The notes beneath the pieces were generated by a model, which was given only the letters and a program-made list of their open reading frames with translations, was not told where the DNA came from and searched no databases. From the NCBI RefSeq assembly GCF_019139815.1, contig NZ_CP077079.1, forward strand, positions 992,001 through 1,056,000: a DNA stretch of 64,000 nt, in the 5' to 3' direction. This DNA comes from Pseudomonas asgharzadehiana. Its GTDB lineage: Bacteria > Pseudomonadota > Gammaproteobacteria > Pseudomonadales > Pseudomonadaceae. Positions 8,187 through 19,363 of the stretch are shown here, in pieces. How positions within the stretch are numbered: position 1 is the stretch's first letter; the number at the start of each line of letters is the position of its first letter. The position numbers and the translations under genes are program-made.

Positions 8187-8352
8187 GACAGGGGCCCTTC
8201 CTTTGGAGTTGTGGATAACATCGCCGACCTGAGTGCGGCGAAAGTGGATGACAGGAGCTCACTTATCCAGAGATAAACTTCGCGTTGTCGCCCGCTTTCT
8301 CGCTACGTTCCGGTCCGCGATGTTGCCTCAAGCTCCGGCAAGACAGAGTGAA

Positions 8353-8952
8353 TTACTCTGCAGCGCCTTCTTCAGCTTCTGGTGCAACGCGTGGAGCGTG
8401 TACGTTTGCAACAGCTTTGTCGTCACCGTGAGCCAGTGCAACGAACTCAACGCCTTTAGGGGCTTTGAGGTCGGACAGGTGAACGATTGCGCCGATTTCC
8501 AGAGCCGACAGGTCGACTTCGATGAACTCAGGCAGATCTTTCGGCAGGCAAGTCACTTCGATTTCGTTCAGGACGTGAGAGATCTCGCCGCCTTTCTTGA
8601 CCGGAGCTTCTTCACCAACAAAGTGTACTGGAACGATAGCGGTCAGTTTCTGACCGGCTACGACGCGTACGAAGTCGGCGTGCAGTACGTGACCCTTGGA
8701 CGGGTGACGTTGCAGGGCCTTGATGATGACGTTCTGCTTTTTGCCGCCAACGTTCAGTTCGATAACGTGGCTGTAGGCAGCATCGTTTTCGAGCAGTTTG
8801 GCAACTTCTTTAGCCAGCATGCTGATGGATTCAGGGGCTTTGTCGCCACCGTAAACTACAGCTGGAACCAGGCTTGCGAGACGACGCAGGCGGCGGCTCG
8901 CACCTTTCCCCAGGTCGGAACGCAGTTCAGCATTCAAAGTAAAGTTGTTCAT
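8353..8952 (-). CDS. rplY: 50S ribosomal protein L25/general stress protein Ctc
   Basis: Binds 5S rRNA in the large subunit. The 199-residue product has the N-terminal L25 domain ([20 protein letters not shown]) and the C-terminal Ctc extension ([20 protein letters not shown]), ending in an acidic tail EAEEGAAE. An upstream in-frame ATG at 8976 adds eight residues not found in the family, so 8952 is chosen. A 166-base gap without recognisable features separates it from pth. Confidence 0.97.
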   Translation of the reverse strand: MNNFTLNAELRSDLGKGASRRLRRLASLVPAVVYGGDKAPESISMLAKEVAKLLENDAAYSHVIELNVGGKKQNVIIKALQRHPSKGHVLHADFVRVVAGQKLTAIVPVHFVGEEAPVKKGGEISHVLNEIEVTCLPKDLPEFIEVDLSALEIGAIVHLSDLKAPKGVEFVALAHGDDKAVANVHAPRVAPEAEEGAAE

Positions 8953-9017
8953 GTTGTATCTCCAAATTAACCACATTCGCCCCAGCGTTTGCGACCAGCG
9001 CTAAAGGCGATATGGGC

Positions 9018-9054
9018 AAAAAAGCCCCGCCCCAACAGAATGCTGGGGCGGGGC
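9018..9054 (-). terminator. Rho-independent terminator downstream of prs
   Basis: GC-rich stem GCCCCGCCCCA / TGGGGCGGGGC with a 9-base loop. On the minus strand it is followed by six T residues. It separates prs from rplY. Confidence 0.88.
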
Positions 9055-9090
9055 GCTTTTCGTCAGGTTGATGTCGCTAAGGTTTGACCC

Positions 9091-10032
9091 TTAACGGAAC
9101 ATCGCGCTGATCGATTCTTCATTGCTGATACGGCGAACCGCTTCGGCAACGACCGGTGCGATATCCAGTTGACGGATACGCGCACAGGCTTGAGCAGCGG
9201 CGGACAACGGGATGGTGTTGGTCACCACCAGTTCGTCCAGCACGGAATTCTCGATGTTCTCGATCGCTCGGCCCGACAGCACAGGGTGTGTGCAGTAGGC
9301 GAAGACTTTAGCCGCACCGTGCTCTTTCAAGGCTTTAGCCGCGTGGCACAGGGTGCCGGCGGTGTCGACCATGTCATCAACCAGAATACAGGTACGCCCT
9401 TCGACATCACCGATGATATGCATCACTTCAGAGTGATTGGCTTTCTCGCGGCGTTTGTCGATGATCCCGAGATCCACACCCAGGGATTTGGCAACGGCCC
9501 GTGCACGCACGACGCCACCAATGTCCGGGGACACGATCATCAGGTTTTCAAAGCGCTGATCTTCGATGTCATCCACCAATACGGGGGAGCCGTAGATGTT
9601 ATCTACCGGAATATCGAAGAACCCCTGGATTTGGTCAGCGTGCAGGTCAACCGTGAGAACACGGTCGATGCCTACCACGGTGAGCATGTCAGCAACGACT
9701 TTCGCGCTGATAGCCACACGTGCGGAACGCGGACGGCGATCCTGACGGGCATAACCAAAGTAAGGGATTACAGCTGTGATTCGAGTCGCTGAGGAGCGGC
9801 GGAAGGCATCAGCCATCACGACGAGTTCCATCAGGTTATCGTTGGTCGGAGCGCAGGTCGGCTGAATAATGAATACGTCTTTACCGCGAACGTTTTCATT
9901 GATCTCGGCTGTAATTTCGCCGTCGGAGAACTTACCGACAGAGATGTCACCGAGAGGGATATGCAGCTGACGTACGACACGTCGAGCCAGATCGGGGTTG
10001 GCGTTCCCCGTAAAGACCATCATCTTGGACAC
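9091..10032 (-). CDS. prs: Ribose-phosphate pyrophosphokinase
   Basis: Makes PRPP from ribose 5-phosphate and ATP for nucleotide, histidine and tryptophan synthesis. The 313-residue product ([20 protein letters not shown]) shows the metal-binding loop [20 protein letters not shown] and the PRPP-binding loop [14 protein letters not shown]. The length is standard. It sits just behind tRNA-Gln and ispE, the usual Pseudomonas order. Confidence 0.98.
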   Translation of the reverse strand: MSKMMVFTGNANPDLARRVVRQLHIPLGDISVGKFSDGEITAEINENVRGKDVFIIQPTCAPTNDNLMELVVMADAFRRSSATRITAVIPYFGYARQDRRPRSARVAISAKVVADMLTVVGIDRVLTVDLHADQIQGFFDIPVDNIYGSPVLVDDIEDQRFENLMIVSPDIGGVVRARAVAKSLGVDLGIIDKRREKANHSEVMHIIGDVEGRTCILVDDMVDTAGTLCHAAKALKEHGAAKVFAYCTHPVLSGRAIENIENSVLDELVVTNTIPLSAAAQACARIRQLDIAPVVAEAVRRISNEESISAMFR

Positions 10033-10078
10033 GCGCAGTACCTAGAGGCTGAGGGTAACCTGGATGAGTATTAGAAAA

Positions 10079-10153
10079 TGGCAGGGGCGGCTGGATTCGA
10101 ACCAACGCATGGCAGGATCAAAACCTGCTGCCTTACCGCTTGGCGACGCCCCT
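10079..10153 (-). tRNA. tRNA-Gln (anticodon TTG)
   Basis: A 75-base cloverleaf on the minus strand with encoded CCA. The acceptor pairs AGGGGCG with CGCCCCT; the anticodon stem GCAGG / CCTGC carries the loop TTTTGAT with anticodon TTG; the T-loop is TTCGAAT. It lies 37 bases after ispE and 46 bases before prs. Confidence 0.96.
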
Positions 10154-10190
10154 GTATCTGTTGCAACGAGTACCCAGTACTCGATTCCTT

Positions 10191-11042
10191 TTAGAGCAGA
10201 CTTTGCAGCTTGCGATGCAACATCGAAACGTTGCTTCCCTTTGCTACAAACCCTGTAAGGGTCTCTGTAAGAAGGGCCGAGACTTTATCAGCTTCAGCTT
10301 TGCTTGGGAAGCCCCCAAACACACAACTTCCAGTTCCGGTTAATTTTGCTTCGGTAAATTTACCTAACAAATTCAAAGCGTTACGTACCTCTGGATAACG
10401 CCTTGCTACAACCGGTAAGCAGTCATTTCGACTGTTTCCCTTGGGAACGGGGCGCACTTTAATGGGAGAAGAGTTACGTGTCAACAACGGATCTGAAAAA
10501 ATTTCTGCTGTACTTACAGATACTTGCGGGACAAGCACGACATACCACGGCTCTTCGGGGAATTGCGGGGTAAGTTTCTCCCCTACGCCCTCGGCAAAAG
10601 CCGCATGCCCATGCACGAAAACCGGGACATCGGCGCCCAGCGTGAGGCCCAGCGCGGCCAGGCGATCTTGGCCCCAGCCCAGTTGCCACAAGTGGTTGAG
10701 ACCCAGCAGGGTGGTCGCGGCATTTGAGCTGCCCCCGCCGATCCCGCCACCCATCGGCAGGATTTTATCGATCCAGATGTCGATGCCCTGCGAACAGCCG
10801 GATTGTTCCTGAAGTTTTTTTGCCGCCCGCACAATCAGATTGCTGTCGTGGGGCACGCCGTCGAATTCGGTGTGCAGTTGGATCATGCCATCGTCGCGTA
10901 CGGCGAAGGTCAGCTCATCGCCATAGTCGAGAAATTGAAACAGCGTCTGCAACTCGTGGTAGCCGTCTTCGCGGCGCCCCAGAATGTGCAGCATCAGGTT
11001 CAGTTTGGCCGGGGAGGGCAGAGTCAGTTTGTCTACGCTCAC
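10191..11042 (-). CDS. ispE: 4-diphosphocytidyl-2-C-methyl-D-erythritol kinase
   Basis: Fourth step of the MEP isoprenoid pathway. The 283-residue GHMP kinase begins [20 protein letters not shown] (substrate motif PAKLNL) and has the ATP-binding loop [17 protein letters not shown] and the C-terminal [10 protein letters not shown] motif. Its ATG is one base after the lolB stop (11044), so lolB and ispE are coupled. Confidence 0.98.
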   Translation of the reverse strand: MSVDKLTLPSPAKLNLMLHILGRREDGYHELQTLFQFLDYGDELTFAVRDDGMIQLHTEFDGVPHDSNLIVRAAKKLQEQSGCSQGIDIWIDKILPMGGGIGGGSSNAATTLLGLNHLWQLGWGQDRLAALGLTLGADVPVFVHGHAAFAEGVGEKLTPQFPEEPWYVVLVPQVSVSTAEIFSDPLLTRNSSPIKVRPVPKGNSRNDCLPVVARRYPEVRNALNLLGKFTEAKLTGTGSCVFGGFPSKAEADKVSALLTETLTGFVAKGSNVSMLHRKLQSLL

Positions 11043-11043
11043 G

Positions 11044-11661
11044 TCACTGCCCCAATTTGCGCGGTTGCCAGTCCTTGATCACCAGCGTCACGTCCAGGTC
11101 GGTACCGTGCAGCTTGATGCGCTCGGGCAGCCAATAACCGCTTTGTTGCACATAACTGAGGTACTCGACCTGCCAGCCATCCTGTTCCAGGGTGGCCAGG
11201 CGGCTGTCACCGTTGAGGCTCAGGCGACTCTTGCTGTCCGGCGCGGGCAGGCCGCGAACCCACCACACCAAGTGCGAGACAGGCAGCTTCCAGCCGATCT
11301 GCTCTTGCAGCAAAGCTTCCGGTGACGTCGCTTCATAGCGGCCCTGGTTGGCCACTTCAAGGCTCACCTGCCCCGGACGCCCGGTCAGGCGAGCCGCGCC
11401 ACGGCCCAGTGGGCCCGATAAACGAATGTCGTAATAATCCTGGCGTTGCAGCCAGAACAACGTGCCGCTGCCGGAGTCTTTCGGTGCGCGCACCCCGACT
11501 TTGCCTTCGATCTGCCAGCCATCAATGCTGGCTAGCTGATCCTTATGCTGCTTCCATTGCGCCGGGTTGCCCTGGCCTTCAACGGATTCACGGTTGCCCA
11601 GGCCTGCGCAACCGGCGAGCAGGGCGATAAGACTGAACATTACAACGTGGCGCAAGAACAT
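11044..11661 (-). CDS. lolB: Outer-membrane lipoprotein receptor LolB
   Basis: Accepts lipoproteins from LolA and inserts them into the outer membrane. The 205-residue product has a signal peptide with lipobox LLAGC (Cys about 18) and the LolB beta-barrel region ([31 protein letters not shown]). It lies 4 bases behind the TPR lipoprotein and directly before ispE, the conserved order in Pseudomonas. Confidence 0.96.
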   Translation of the reverse strand: MFLRHVVMFSLIALLAGCAGLGNRESVEGQGNPAQWKQHKDQLASIDGWQIEGKVGVRAPKDSGSGTLFWLQRQDYYDIRLSGPLGRGAARLTGRPGQVSLEVANQGRYEATSPEALLQEQIGWKLPVSHLVWWVRGLPAPDSKSRLSLNGDSRLATLEQDGWQVEYLSYVQQSGYWLPERIKLHGTDLDVTLVIKDWQPRKLGQ

Positions 11662-11665
11662 AAGC

Positions 11666-13390
11666 TTAAAGGGTCTCGGATCCGGTCAGGCGCTTGATGG
11701 TGCCGCGCAGGATGGGGCTTTCGGGTTGTTCGTTGAGGAATTTTTCCCAGATTTGGCGTGCTTCGCGCTGTTTGCCATTGGCCCACAACACTTCGCCCAG
11801 GTGGGCGGCGACTTCCTGATCGGGGAAGCGCTCCAGCGCCTGGCGCAGCAAACGTTCGGCTTCGTCCAGGTTACCCAGGCGGTAGTTCACCCAGCCCAGG
11901 CTGTCGAGCACGGCCGGGTCTTCGGGGTTGAGCTTGTGCGCTTGTTCGATCAGTACCTTGGCTTCGTCGTAGCGCGTGGTGCGGTCGGACAAGGTGTAGC
12001 CCAATGCATTCAGCGCCATGGCGTTGTCGGGGTCGCGCTTGATGATCAGCCGCAGGTCTTTTTCCATCTGCGCCAAATCGTTGCGTTTTTCCGCCTGCAT
12101 GGCGCGGGTGTACAGCAGATTCAAGTCGTCGGGGAATTGCAGCAAGGCTTGTTGCAGCAGTTTCCAGGCGCGCTCGCCCTGATTGTTGGCTGACAAGGTT
12201 TCGGCCTGGATCAAGTACAGTTGGATTGCGTAATCCGGCTCGGCATCGCGGGCGGCGGCCAGGCGTTTTTCGGCCTCGTCGGTGCGGCCGTTGCTTATCA
12301 GGATATCGGCTTGGCGCAACTGAGCCGGCAGGTAGTCATTACCGGGGCCGACCTGGGCGTATTCGAGCAGGGCGGCCTGTGGGTCGTTGCGCTCTTCAGC
12401 GATACGGCCCAGGTTCAGGTGCGCGGAGTCCACGTGGCTTTCCCGGGCAATCAGCTCTTCCAGATACCCCTTGGCCTCGTCCCAGGCCTTGGCTTCCAGG
12501 CACACCAGCGCCAGGGAGTAACGCAGTTCGTCATCGTCCGGGTATTGCTGGACCAGGCTGGCGAACTGCACTTTGGCGTCCTCCATGCGGTCCTGCTCGA
12601 CCAGCATGCGCGCATAAGTCAGGCGCAGGCGTTTGTCTTCCGGGTACTTCTTGATGCTTTTTTCCAGCAGTACAATCGCTTCCTTGCCACGATTGAGGTT
12701 CTGCAGCAGGCGCGCGCGCAGCAGGATCGGCGCGACCTCGCCCTCTTCCGGCGGGTTCTGCTCCAGCAGCTTAAGGGCCGCTTCGGCTTCGTCATCCTGT
12801 TGCAGCAACAACGCCTTGCCGAAAATCAGCTGGCTGTTCTTTGGATGCTTTTGCAGCAGGCGGTCGAAACCTTTCATCAACCCATTGCGCGTGTCCTGGT
12901 CGGTGTCGGCGGCCGATAGCGCGAGAAAGTCGAAATGCGTGTCACCCTTGCCCTGCAGGACTTTCTCCATATACACCATGGAGTCGTCATAACGCCCTGC
13001 TCGTGCCAACTGAATGGCGGCTGCGCGCTGCGCTTCCAGATCATCGGGCGCGTTTTTCGCCCAGATCAACGAGGTATCCAGCGCAGCCTGATCGGCACCC
13101 AGGTACTCGGCGATGCGAAACGCTCGCTCGGAGATTCCCGGGTCCTGGGTGTTGATGGCCTGGGTCACGTAATTATCCAGCGCAATGTCGAAGCGATTGC
13201 GTTGGCCGGCCAGTTCCGCACTCAGCAGGCTGAACACCGTTTCTTCACTGAACGAGGAGTAAACCTTGGGCTTTTCAGGGGCGGGAGTGCTGTCTTCCAC
13301 CGGCGGGGTACCGTCCGGCGACACGGGGGCCAAGGCCTGGCAGCCGCTGAGGAAGACAAAAGCAAGGAGCAACGCGGAAGATCTATTCAT
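11666..13390 (-). CDS. Tetratricopeptide-repeat lipoprotein (PA4667 type)
   Basis: The 574-residue product starts [25 protein letters not shown] is a lipobox, so it is probably a periplasm-facing lipoprotein. The rest is a series of TPR-like helix pairs, clearest near residues 440-560 ([56 protein letters not shown]). TPR proteins serve as scaffolds; the partner is unknown. The gene is divergent from hemA and first in the transcript TPR-lolB-ispE. The 182-base gap to hemA should hold both promoters; I could not assign boxes. Confidence 0.9.
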   Translation of the reverse strand: MNRSSALLLAFVFLSGCQALAPVSPDGTPPVEDSTPAPEKPKVYSSFSEETVFSLLSAELAGQRNRFDIALDNYVTQAINTQDPGISERAFRIAEYLGADQAALDTSLIWAKNAPDDLEAQRAAAIQLARAGRYDDSMVYMEKVLQGKGDTHFDFLALSAADTDQDTRNGLMKGFDRLLQKHPKNSQLIFGKALLLQQDDEAEAALKLLEQNPPEEGEVAPILLRARLLQNLNRGKEAIVLLEKSIKKYPEDKRLRLTYARMLVEQDRMEDAKVQFASLVQQYPDDDELRYSLALVCLEAKAWDEAKGYLEELIARESHVDSAHLNLGRIAEERNDPQAALLEYAQVGPGNDYLPAQLRQADILISNGRTDEAEKRLAAARDAEPDYAIQLYLIQAETLSANNQGERAWKLLQQALLQFPDDLNLLYTRAMQAEKRNDLAQMEKDLRLIIKRDPDNAMALNALGYTLSDRTTRYDEAKVLIEQAHKLNPEDPAVLDSLGWVNYRLGNLDEAERLLRQALERFPDQEVAAHLGEVLWANGKQREARQIWEKFLNEQPESPILRGTIKRLTGSETL

Positions 13391-13572
13391 ATAGGAAGAG
13401 GACGACTAACCTGCGGTCGGATCATCATGACACAAGCCTTCGGCCAAACATAACCGAGTCTCAGTGGATACCTTTATAGGCACAAGGTATAGGGACAATA
13501 GACGACGGTGGTTGTTCTGAATCTTTCGAAGTAGGACAATTGTCGGCTTCCCGACATCATCAGCGATATTGA

Positions 13573-14862
13573 ATGGCCTTCCTCGCACTCGGTATTAACC
13601 ACAAGACTGCCTCCGTAGACGTGCGCGAGCGCGTGGCGTTTACCCCAGAGCAGTTGGTTGAGGCCTTGCAGCAGCTCTGCCGGCTCACCGACAGCCGCGA
13701 AGCTGCGATCCTTTCAACCTGCAATCGCAGCGAACTTTATATAGAGCAGGAACATCTCAGCGCGGATGTCGTCTTGCGCTGGCTGGCGGATTATCACCAT
13801 TTAAGCCTCGATGACCTGCGCGCCAGTGCCTATGTGCACGAAGAGGATGCGGCAGTTCGTCACATGATGCGTGTGGCTGCCGGTCTCGATTCGCTGGTAC
13901 TCGGCGAGCCGCAGATCCTCGGCCAGATGAAGTCCGCCTACGCGGTAGCGCGCGAGGCCGGTACCGTCGGCCCGCTGCTGGGTCGCCTGTTCCAGGCCAC
14001 GTTCAATTCGGCCAAGCAGGTGCGCACCGACACCGCCATCGGCGAAAACCCAGTGTCCGTGGCGTTTGCCGCCGTCAGCCTGGCCAAGCAGATTTTCAGC
14101 GACTTGCAGCGCAGCCAGGCCTTGCTGATCGGCGCCGGTGAAACCATCACTCTGGTGGCCCGCCACCTGCATGATCTGGGTGTGAAGCGCATCGTGGTCG
14201 CCAACCGCACCCTGGAGCGCGCAAGCATCCTGGCCGAACAGTTTGGCGCCCACGCCGTGCTGCTGGCGGATATTCCGGCCGAGCTGGTGCGAAGCGATAT
14301 CGTGATCAGCTCCACCGCCAGCCAATTGCCTATTCTTGGCAAGGGCGCGGTGGAAAGCGCGCTGAAGCTGCGCAAGCACAAGCCGATCTTTATGGTGGAT
14401 ATCGCCGTTCCCAGGGATATCGAGCCCGAAGTCGGCGAGTTGGACGACGTTTACCTCTACAGCGTCGATGATCTGCATGAAGTGGTCGCCGAAAACCTCA
14501 AGAGCCGCCAGGGCGCTGCCCAGGCCGCCGAGGAAATGGTCAGCACCGGCGCCGAAGACTTCATGGTGCGCTTACGTGAACTGGCGGCGGTGGACGTGCT
14601 CAAGGCGTATCGTCAGCAGGGTGAACGCCTGCGCGACGAGGAGTTGCTCAAGGCTCAGCGCTTGCTGGCCAACGGCAGCAGCGCCGAAGAGGTGCTGATG
14701 CAACTGGCTCGCGGCCTTACCAACAAGCTGCTCCACGCGCCCAGCGTGCAATTGAAAAAGCTTACCGCCGAAGGCCGCCTCGATGCGTTGGCCATGGCCC
14801 AGGAACTCTTTGCCCTCGGTGAGGGCGCGTCAGAAAGCTCTTCGGATAAAAAACCGCAATGA
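13573..14862 (+). CDS. hemA: Glutamyl-tRNA reductase
   Basis: First committed step of C5 tetrapyrrole synthesis: reduces Glu-tRNA to glutamate-1-semialdehyde. The 429-residue product begins [20 protein letters not shown] and contains the catalytic-cysteine motif [12 protein letters not shown] (Cys about 50), the [10 protein letters not shown] segment and the NADPH-binding domain ([16 protein letters not shown]). Its stop overlaps the prfA ATG (ATGA), starting the hemA-prfA-prmC-moeB-murI operon. Confidence 0.98.
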   Translation: MAFLALGINHKTASVDVRERVAFTPEQLVEALQQLCRLTDSREAAILSTCNRSELYIEQEHLSADVVLRWLADYHHLSLDDLRASAYVHEEDAAVRHMMRVAAGLDSLVLGEPQILGQMKSAYAVAREAGTVGPLLGRLFQATFNSAKQVRTDTAIGENPVSVAFAAVSLAKQIFSDLQRSQALLIGAGETITLVARHLHDLGVKRIVVANRTLERASILAEQFGAHAVLLADIPAELVRSDIVISSTASQLPILGKGAVESALKLRKHKPIFMVDIAVPRDIEPEVGELDDVYLYSVDDLHEVVAENLKSRQGAAQAAEEMVSTGAEDFMVRLRELAAVDVLKAYRQQGERLRDEELLKAQRLLANGSSAEEVLMQLARGLTNKLLHAPSVQLKKLTAEGRLDALAMAQELFALGEGASESSSDKKPQ

Positions 14863-15941
14863 AAGCGTCACTGCTCAATAAACTGGACGTGCTCCAGGAC
14901 CGTTTCGAAGAACTGACCGCCTTGCTCGGCGATGGCGAGGTCATCTCCGATCAGGCCAGGTTCCGCGCTTATTCCAAGGAATACGCCGAAGTCGAGCCTG
15001 TCGTGGCGACCTACAAAAACTTGCTGAAAGTGCAGGCCGACCTTGAAGGTGCCCAGGCGCTGCTCAAGGACAGCGACCCGGACATGCGCGAAATGGCCGT
15101 GGAAGAAGTCCGCGAAGCCAAGGACAAACTGGCCGAGCTGGAAGGCGACCTGCAACGCATGTTGCTGCCCAAGGACCCCAACGACGGGCGCAACGTGTTC
15201 CTCGAAATACGCGCCGGCACCGGTGGCGACGAGGCGGCGATTTTTTCCGGCGACCTGTTCCGCATGTATTCGCGCTATGCCGAGCGGCGTGGCTGGCGGG
15301 TGGAGATCCTGTCCGAGAACGAAGGCGAGCACGGGGGCTATAAAGAAGTCATCGCGCGGGTCGAAGGCGAGAATGTCTACGGCAAGCTGAAGTTCGAATC
15401 CGGCGCGCACCGTGTACAGCGGGTGCCGGCGACCGAATCCCAGGGCCGCATCCATACCTCGGCGTGCACGGTGGCCGTATTGCCCGAGCCGGATGAGCAG
15501 GAAGCGATCGAGATCAACCCGGCGGACCTGCGCGTCGACACCTACCGCTCGTCGGGCGCCGGTGGCCAGCACGTCAACAAAACCGATTCGGCGATCCGCA
15601 TCACCCACTTGCCGTCGGGCATCGTGGTGGAGTGCCAGGAAGAACGTTCCCAGCACAAGAACCGTGCCCGCGCCATGTCCTGGCTGTCGGCCAAGCTCAA
15701 CGACCAGCAGACCAGCGCCGCCGCCAATGCGATTGCCAGCGAGCGTAAATTGCTGGTGGGCTCGGGCGACCGTTCCGAGCGCATCCGTACCTACAACTTC
15801 GCCCAGGGCCGGGTCACCGACCACCGGGTCAACCTCACCCTTTACTCCCTTGACGAGATCCTCGCCGGTGGCGTCGATGCGGTGATCGAGCCGCTGCTCG
15901 CCGAATACCAGGCCGATCAATTGGCGGCGATAGGTGAATAA
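14859..15941 (+). CDS. prfA: Peptide chain release factor 1
   Basis: Terminates translation at UAA and UAG. The 360-residue product has the codon-reading tripeptide PAT ([17 protein letters not shown]) and the hydrolysis motif GGQ in [17 protein letters not shown]; the GGQ glutamine is the methylation target of the neighbouring PrmC. It overlaps hemA by 4 bases and prmC starts immediately after its stop. Confidence 0.99.
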   Translation: MKASLLNKLDVLQDRFEELTALLGDGEVISDQARFRAYSKEYAEVEPVVATYKNLLKVQADLEGAQALLKDSDPDMREMAVEEVREAKDKLAELEGDLQRMLLPKDPNDGRNVFLEIRAGTGGDEAAIFSGDLFRMYSRYAERRGWRVEILSENEGEHGGYKEVIARVEGENVYGKLKFESGAHRVQRVPATESQGRIHTSACTVAVLPEPDEQEAIEINPADLRVDTYRSSGAGGQHVNKTDSAIRITHLPSGIVVECQEERSQHKNRARAMSWLSAKLNDQQTSAAANAIASERKLLVGSGDRSERIRTYNFAQGRVTDHRVNLTLYSLDEILAGGVDAVIEPLLAEYQADQLAAIGE

Positions 15942-16772
15942 ATGACCATCATCGCCAGCCTATTGCGCGCCGCCGACCTGCCGGACTCGCCCACCGCGCG
16001 CCTGGACGCCGAATTGCTGCTGGCCGCTGCCCTGGGAAAATCGCGCAGCTACCTGCACACCTGGCCGGAGAAAATCGTCAGCAGCGAAGATGCGCTGACC
16101 TTCGCCGGCTACCTGCAACGCCGCCGCGCCGGCGAGCCGGTGGCTTACATTCTTGGCCAGCAAGGTTTCTGGAAACTCGACCTGGAGGTCGCGCCGCACA
16201 CGCTGATCCCGCGTCCGGACACCGAATTGCTGGTGGAAGCGGCGCTGGAATTATTGCCGGCCACGCCCACCCAGGTCCTCGACCTGGGCACCGGCAGCGG
16301 CGCCATTGCATTGGCCCTGGCCAGCGAGCGTCCCGCCTGGCGGGTCACGGCCGTTGATCGCGTGCTGGAGGCAGTGGCCTTGGCCGAACGCAACCGCCAG
16401 CGCCTGCACCTGAACAACGCCACGGTGCTCAACAGCCATTGGTTCAGCGCCCTGCAAGGTCGTACTTATGACCTGATCATCAGTAACCCGCCCTACATCG
16501 CCGATAACGACCCGCACCTGGCGGCGGGCGATGTGCGTTTCGAACCGGCCAGCGCGCTGGTAGCGGGCCATGATGGCCTGGACGACCTGCGCTTGATCAT
16601 CAAAGAGGCTCCGGCCCACTTGAATGCCGGTGGCTGGCTACTGCTCGAACACGGTTACGACCAGGCTCTGGCCGTGCGCGATCTGTTACTGAGCCAGGGC
16701 TTTGACGACGTGCATAGCCGCATCGATCTGGGCGGCCACGAACGCATCACGTTGGGGCACCGGCCGTGCTGA
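15942..16772 (+). CDS. prmC: Release factor glutamine methyltransferase PrmC
   Basis: Uses SAM to methylate the GGQ glutamine of RF1 and RF2. The 276-residue product has the N-terminal helical domain, the SAM site VLDLGTGSGAIALALA and the catalytic NPPY motif (LIISNPPYIADNDPHL). Position directly behind prfA supports the role. It overlaps moeB by 7 bases. Confidence 0.98.
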   Translation: MTIIASLLRAADLPDSPTARLDAELLLAAALGKSRSYLHTWPEKIVSSEDALTFAGYLQRRRAGEPVAYILGQQGFWKLDLEVAPHTLIPRPDTELLVEAALELLPATPTQVLDLGTGSGAIALALASERPAWRVTAVDRVLEAVALAERNRQRLHLNNATVLNSHWFSALQGRTYDLIISNPPYIADNDPHLAAGDVRFEPASALVAGHDGLDDLRLIIKEAPAHLNAGGWLLLEHGYDQALAVRDLLLSQGFDDVHSRIDLGGHERITLGHRPC

Positions 16773-17521
16773 CCGACCAAGAGCTGTTGCGCTATAGCCG
16801 ACAGATTCTGTTGCAGCATGTCGACATCGACGGCCAACTGCGTCTGAAAAACGCCCGCGCGTTGATTGTCGGCCTGGGTGGCCTGGGCGCGCCCGTGGCG
16901 CTGTATCTGGCGGCCGCCGGCGTGGGCGAGTTGCATCTGGCCGACTTCGATACGGTTGACCTGACCAACCTGCAACGCCAGATCATCCATGACACCGACA
17001 GTGTCGGGCAGGCCAAGGTCGATTCGGCCATGCGCCGCCTGACGGCGATCAACCCGGACATCGCCTTGGTTCCTCATCGCCGCGCACTCGATGCGGACTC
17101 CCTGGCGGCGGCCGTGGCAGCGGTGGATGTGGTGCTCGATTGCAGCGACAACTTCTCCACCCGCGAAGCCGTCAATGCGGCCTGTGTCGCTGGCGCCACG
17201 CCCTTGATCAGCGGCGCGGCGATTCGCCTGGAGGGGCAATTGTCGGTGTTCGACCCGCGCCGCGCCGACAGCCCGTGTTACCACTGTTTATATGGGCACG
17301 GCAGCGACACCGAGCTCACCTGCAGCGAAGCCGGCGTGGTAGGGCCGCTGGTCGGTTTGGTGGGCAGCCTGCAAGCGCTGGAAGCCTTGAAGCTGCTGGC
17401 CGGCTTCGGCGAGCCGCTGGTGGGCCGCTTGTTGCTGATTGATGCCTTGACCACGCGCTTTCGCGAGTTGCGCGTCAAGCGTGACCCAGGTTGCAGCGTC
17501 TGCGGGACGCAGCATGGTTAA
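16766..17521 (+). CDS. moeB: Molybdopterin-synthase adenylyltransferase MoeB (ThiF/MoeB family)
   Basis: Activates the C-terminus of a ubiquitin-like sulfur carrier by adenylation. The 251-residue product has the nucleotide loop [19 protein letters not shown], the Arg/Asp region [16 protein letters not shown] and two zinc CxxC pairs (CYHC near 172, CSVC near 245). Sulfur-carrier choice (MoaD or ThiS-like) cannot be read from sequence. The order prmC-moeB-murI is the usual Pseudomonas one. Confidence 0.93.
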   Translation: MLTDQELLRYSRQILLQHVDIDGQLRLKNARALIVGLGGLGAPVALYLAAAGVGELHLADFDTVDLTNLQRQIIHDTDSVGQAKVDSAMRRLTAINPDIALVPHRRALDADSLAAAVAAVDVVLDCSDNFSTREAVNAACVAGATPLISGAAIRLEGQLSVFDPRRADSPCYHCLYGHGSDTELTCSEAGVVGPLVGLVGSLQALEALKLLAGFGEPLVGRLLLIDALTTRFRELRVKRDPGCSVCGTQHG

Positions 17522-18308
17522 GGGCGCGCCGGTCGGTGTGTTCGATTCCGGTGTCGGCGGCTTGTCGGTGCTGGATGAAATCCAGCAACTATTGCCCCAC
17601 GAATCACTGCTGTATGTCGCCGATGGCGGGCATATCCCCTACGGCGAGAAAACCCCCGCATTCATTCTTGAACGCTCGCGGCGGGTGGCCGAGTTTTTCC
17701 GCGCGAAAGGCGCCAAGGCATTCGTGATCGCGTGCAACACGGCCACCGTCGCGGCAGTGGCCGATTTACGCCAGGACTACCCCGACTGGTCACTGGTGGG
17801 CATGGAGCCCGCCGTCAAACCCGCCGCTGCCGCTACCCGCAGTGGTGTGGTCGGCGTGCTGGCCACCACCGGCACCCTGCAAAGCGCCAAGTTCGCAGCC
17901 TTGCTCGACCGTTTCGCCACCGATGTGCGGGTGATCACCCAGCCATGTCCGGGCCTGGTGGAATTGATTGAAACCGGCGACCTGAACAGCCCGGCCCTGC
18001 GCCAGTTGTTGCTGGGCTATATACGCCCGCTGCTCAGTGCCGGTTGCGACACCATTATCCTCGGTTGCACCCACTATCCCTTCCTCAAGCCCCTGCTGGC
18101 ACAGATGCTGCCCCCCAGCATCATCCTCATCGACACCGGCGCCGCCGTGGCCCGCCAGCTCAAGCGCTTGCTGGGCGAGCGCGACCTGCTGGCGGTCGGC
18201 CCGCCCGAGCCCGCACAGTTCTGGACCAGCGGCGATGTGCGTCATCTCAGAAATATCCTACCGACACTATGGAAACATTCCGGAGTTGTGCGAAGCTTCG
18301 ATTCGTGA
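17514..18308 (+). CDS. murI: Glutamate racemase
   Basis: Supplies D-glutamate for peptidoglycan. The 264-residue product begins [20 protein letters not shown] and has both catalytic cysteines in [15 protein letters not shown] and [15 protein letters not shown]. The ATG at 17514 overlaps the moeB stop by 8 bases; an in-frame ATG at 17481 lies inside moeB and adds 11 residues absent from the family. Confidence 0.97.
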   Translation: MVKGAPVGVFDSGVGGLSVLDEIQQLLPHESLLYVADGGHIPYGEKTPAFILERSRRVAEFFRAKGAKAFVIACNTATVAAVADLRQDYPDWSLVGMEPAVKPAAAATRSGVVGVLATTGTLQSAKFAALLDRFATDVRVITQPCPGLVELIETGDLNSPALRQLLLGYIRPLLSAGCDTIILGCTHYPFLKPLLAQMLPPSIILIDTGAAVARQLKRLLGERDLLAVGPPEPAQFWTSGDVRHLRNILPTLWKHSGVVRSFDS

Positions 18309-18410
18309 AAATTTCGTGAAACGTCGCTGAACTTCTGGCTGTGGGTCAGCTTCTATAGCGAGATGGCCTGTACAAAACCATACAACTTCGTTTTCAAAGG
18401 ATTGTTTCTT

Positions 18411-18929
18411 ATGAAGCGCTTGTTCTGTTTGGCTGCAATCGCAGCCGTAGTGGTGGGACACTCGGTTTCAGCCCAGGCTGCCGGCCTGGAATTGGGGGTG
18501 GGAAGCACCAGCGACTCCACCATGACCTATCGGTTGGGGCTGACTTCGGAGTGGGATAAAAGCTGGTGGCAAAGCGACGTGGGCCGGTTGACCGGCTACT
18601 GGAGCGGCGCCTACACCTACTGGGATGGCGACGAGCGTGCCGGTGCCAGCAGCCTGTCGTTTTCGCCGGTGTTTGTGTACGAGTTTGCCGGGCAATCGGT
18701 CAAACCCTACATCGAAGCCGGGATCGGCGTGGCGGTGTTCTCCCGTACCCAACTGGAAGACAACAACATCGGGCAGGCCTTCCAGTTCGAAGACCGCCTG
18801 GGGTTCGGCCTGCGGTTTACCGGTGGACATGAAGTGGGCATTCGCGCCACGCACTACTCCAACGCCGGCATCAGCAGTCATAACGATGGGGTCGAGAGCT
18901 ACTCGCTGCACTACACCCTGCCGTTGTAA
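18411..18929 (+). CDS. pagL: Lipid A 3-O-deacylase PagL family, outer membrane
   Basis: PagL removes the 3-O acyl chain from lipid A in the outer membrane. The 172-residue product starts MKRLFCLAAIAAVVVGHSVS with a signal peptide cut after AQA. The beta-barrel carries the catalytic His-Ser pair in IRATHYSNAG and a conserved acidic residue in SHNDGVESYSLHY. Length matches PagL. A GGA ribosome site precedes ATG 18411; an in-frame ATG at 18363 would precede the signal peptide and is not used. Placement behind murI is conserved in Pseudomonas. Confidence 0.92.
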   Translation: MKRLFCLAAIAAVVVGHSVSAQAAGLELGVGSTSDSTMTYRLGLTSEWDKSWWQSDVGRLTGYWSGAYTYWDGDERAGASSLSFSPVFVYEFAGQSVKPYIEAGIGVAVFSRTQLEDNNIGQAFQFEDRLGFGLRFTGGHEVGIRATHYSNAGISSHNDGVESYSLHYTLPL

Positions 18930-18953
18930 TTCCTCACAACACTGCAGGTCTCC

Positions 18954-18983
18954 TGTGGGAGGGAGCAAGCCCCCTCCCACATT
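18954..18983. repeat. REP palindrome
   Basis: Inverted repeat TGTGGGAGGG...CCCTCCCACA around a short AGCAAG loop, the common extragenic palindrome of fluorescent pseudomonads. It lies between the convergent pagL and the YkgJ-family gene. Confidence 0.85.
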
Positions 18984-19003
18984 TGATCTCCATAAGTTTT
19001 AGA

Positions 19004-19309
19004 TCAGCGGTAGGCCGTGGCGATTCCTTCGCGCTCTTCCAGGCATTCCGGCGCGCCCATCTCGAACTCCCGGCAAATCAGCGGCCGCCGTTCATAAATC
19101 GTACACATCATCGTGTCCCGATCCAGCGCCGCGCACCAGCCGTCGTCCAGGCGCAGCATCACTTCGCCGCCCCAATCGTCCGTGTCGATATAGCGCTCCG
19201 GCACGCCGGTGTCGGTGATCAACATGACTTCCAGCTGGCAGCAGCAGGCGGCGCACGTTGAGCAGGTGACGGCGGGTTCGGTGATTTGGGTGTGGGGGAT
19301 GTTGGTCAT
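19004..19309 (-). CDS. YkgJ-family cysteine-cluster protein
   Basis: A 101-residue soluble protein with many cysteines arranged as in the UPF0153/YkgJ family: TCSTCAACCCQLEV near residue 16, then CAALDRDTMMCTIYERRPLIC, which probably binds zinc or an iron-sulfur cluster. No function is established. It is 54 bases behind the DUF2878 gene on the same strand and may be the last gene of the preceding operon. Confidence 0.85.
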   Translation of the reverse strand: MTNIPHTQITEPAVTCSTCAACCCQLEVMLITDTGVPERYIDTDDWGGEVMLRLDDGWCAALDRDTMMCTIYERRPLICREFEMGAPECLEEREGIATAYR

Positions 19310-19363
19310 AGGCGCGCAGTGTAAGGCAAGCCGATGCTGTGCGTATGAATGCTCTGACGGACG

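Noticed and set aside
18369..18374. TGTACA upstream of pagL, considered as a LitR operator
   Set aside because: The base-12 spaced partner is TTCGTT, so it is not a TGTACA-N12-TGTACA site.
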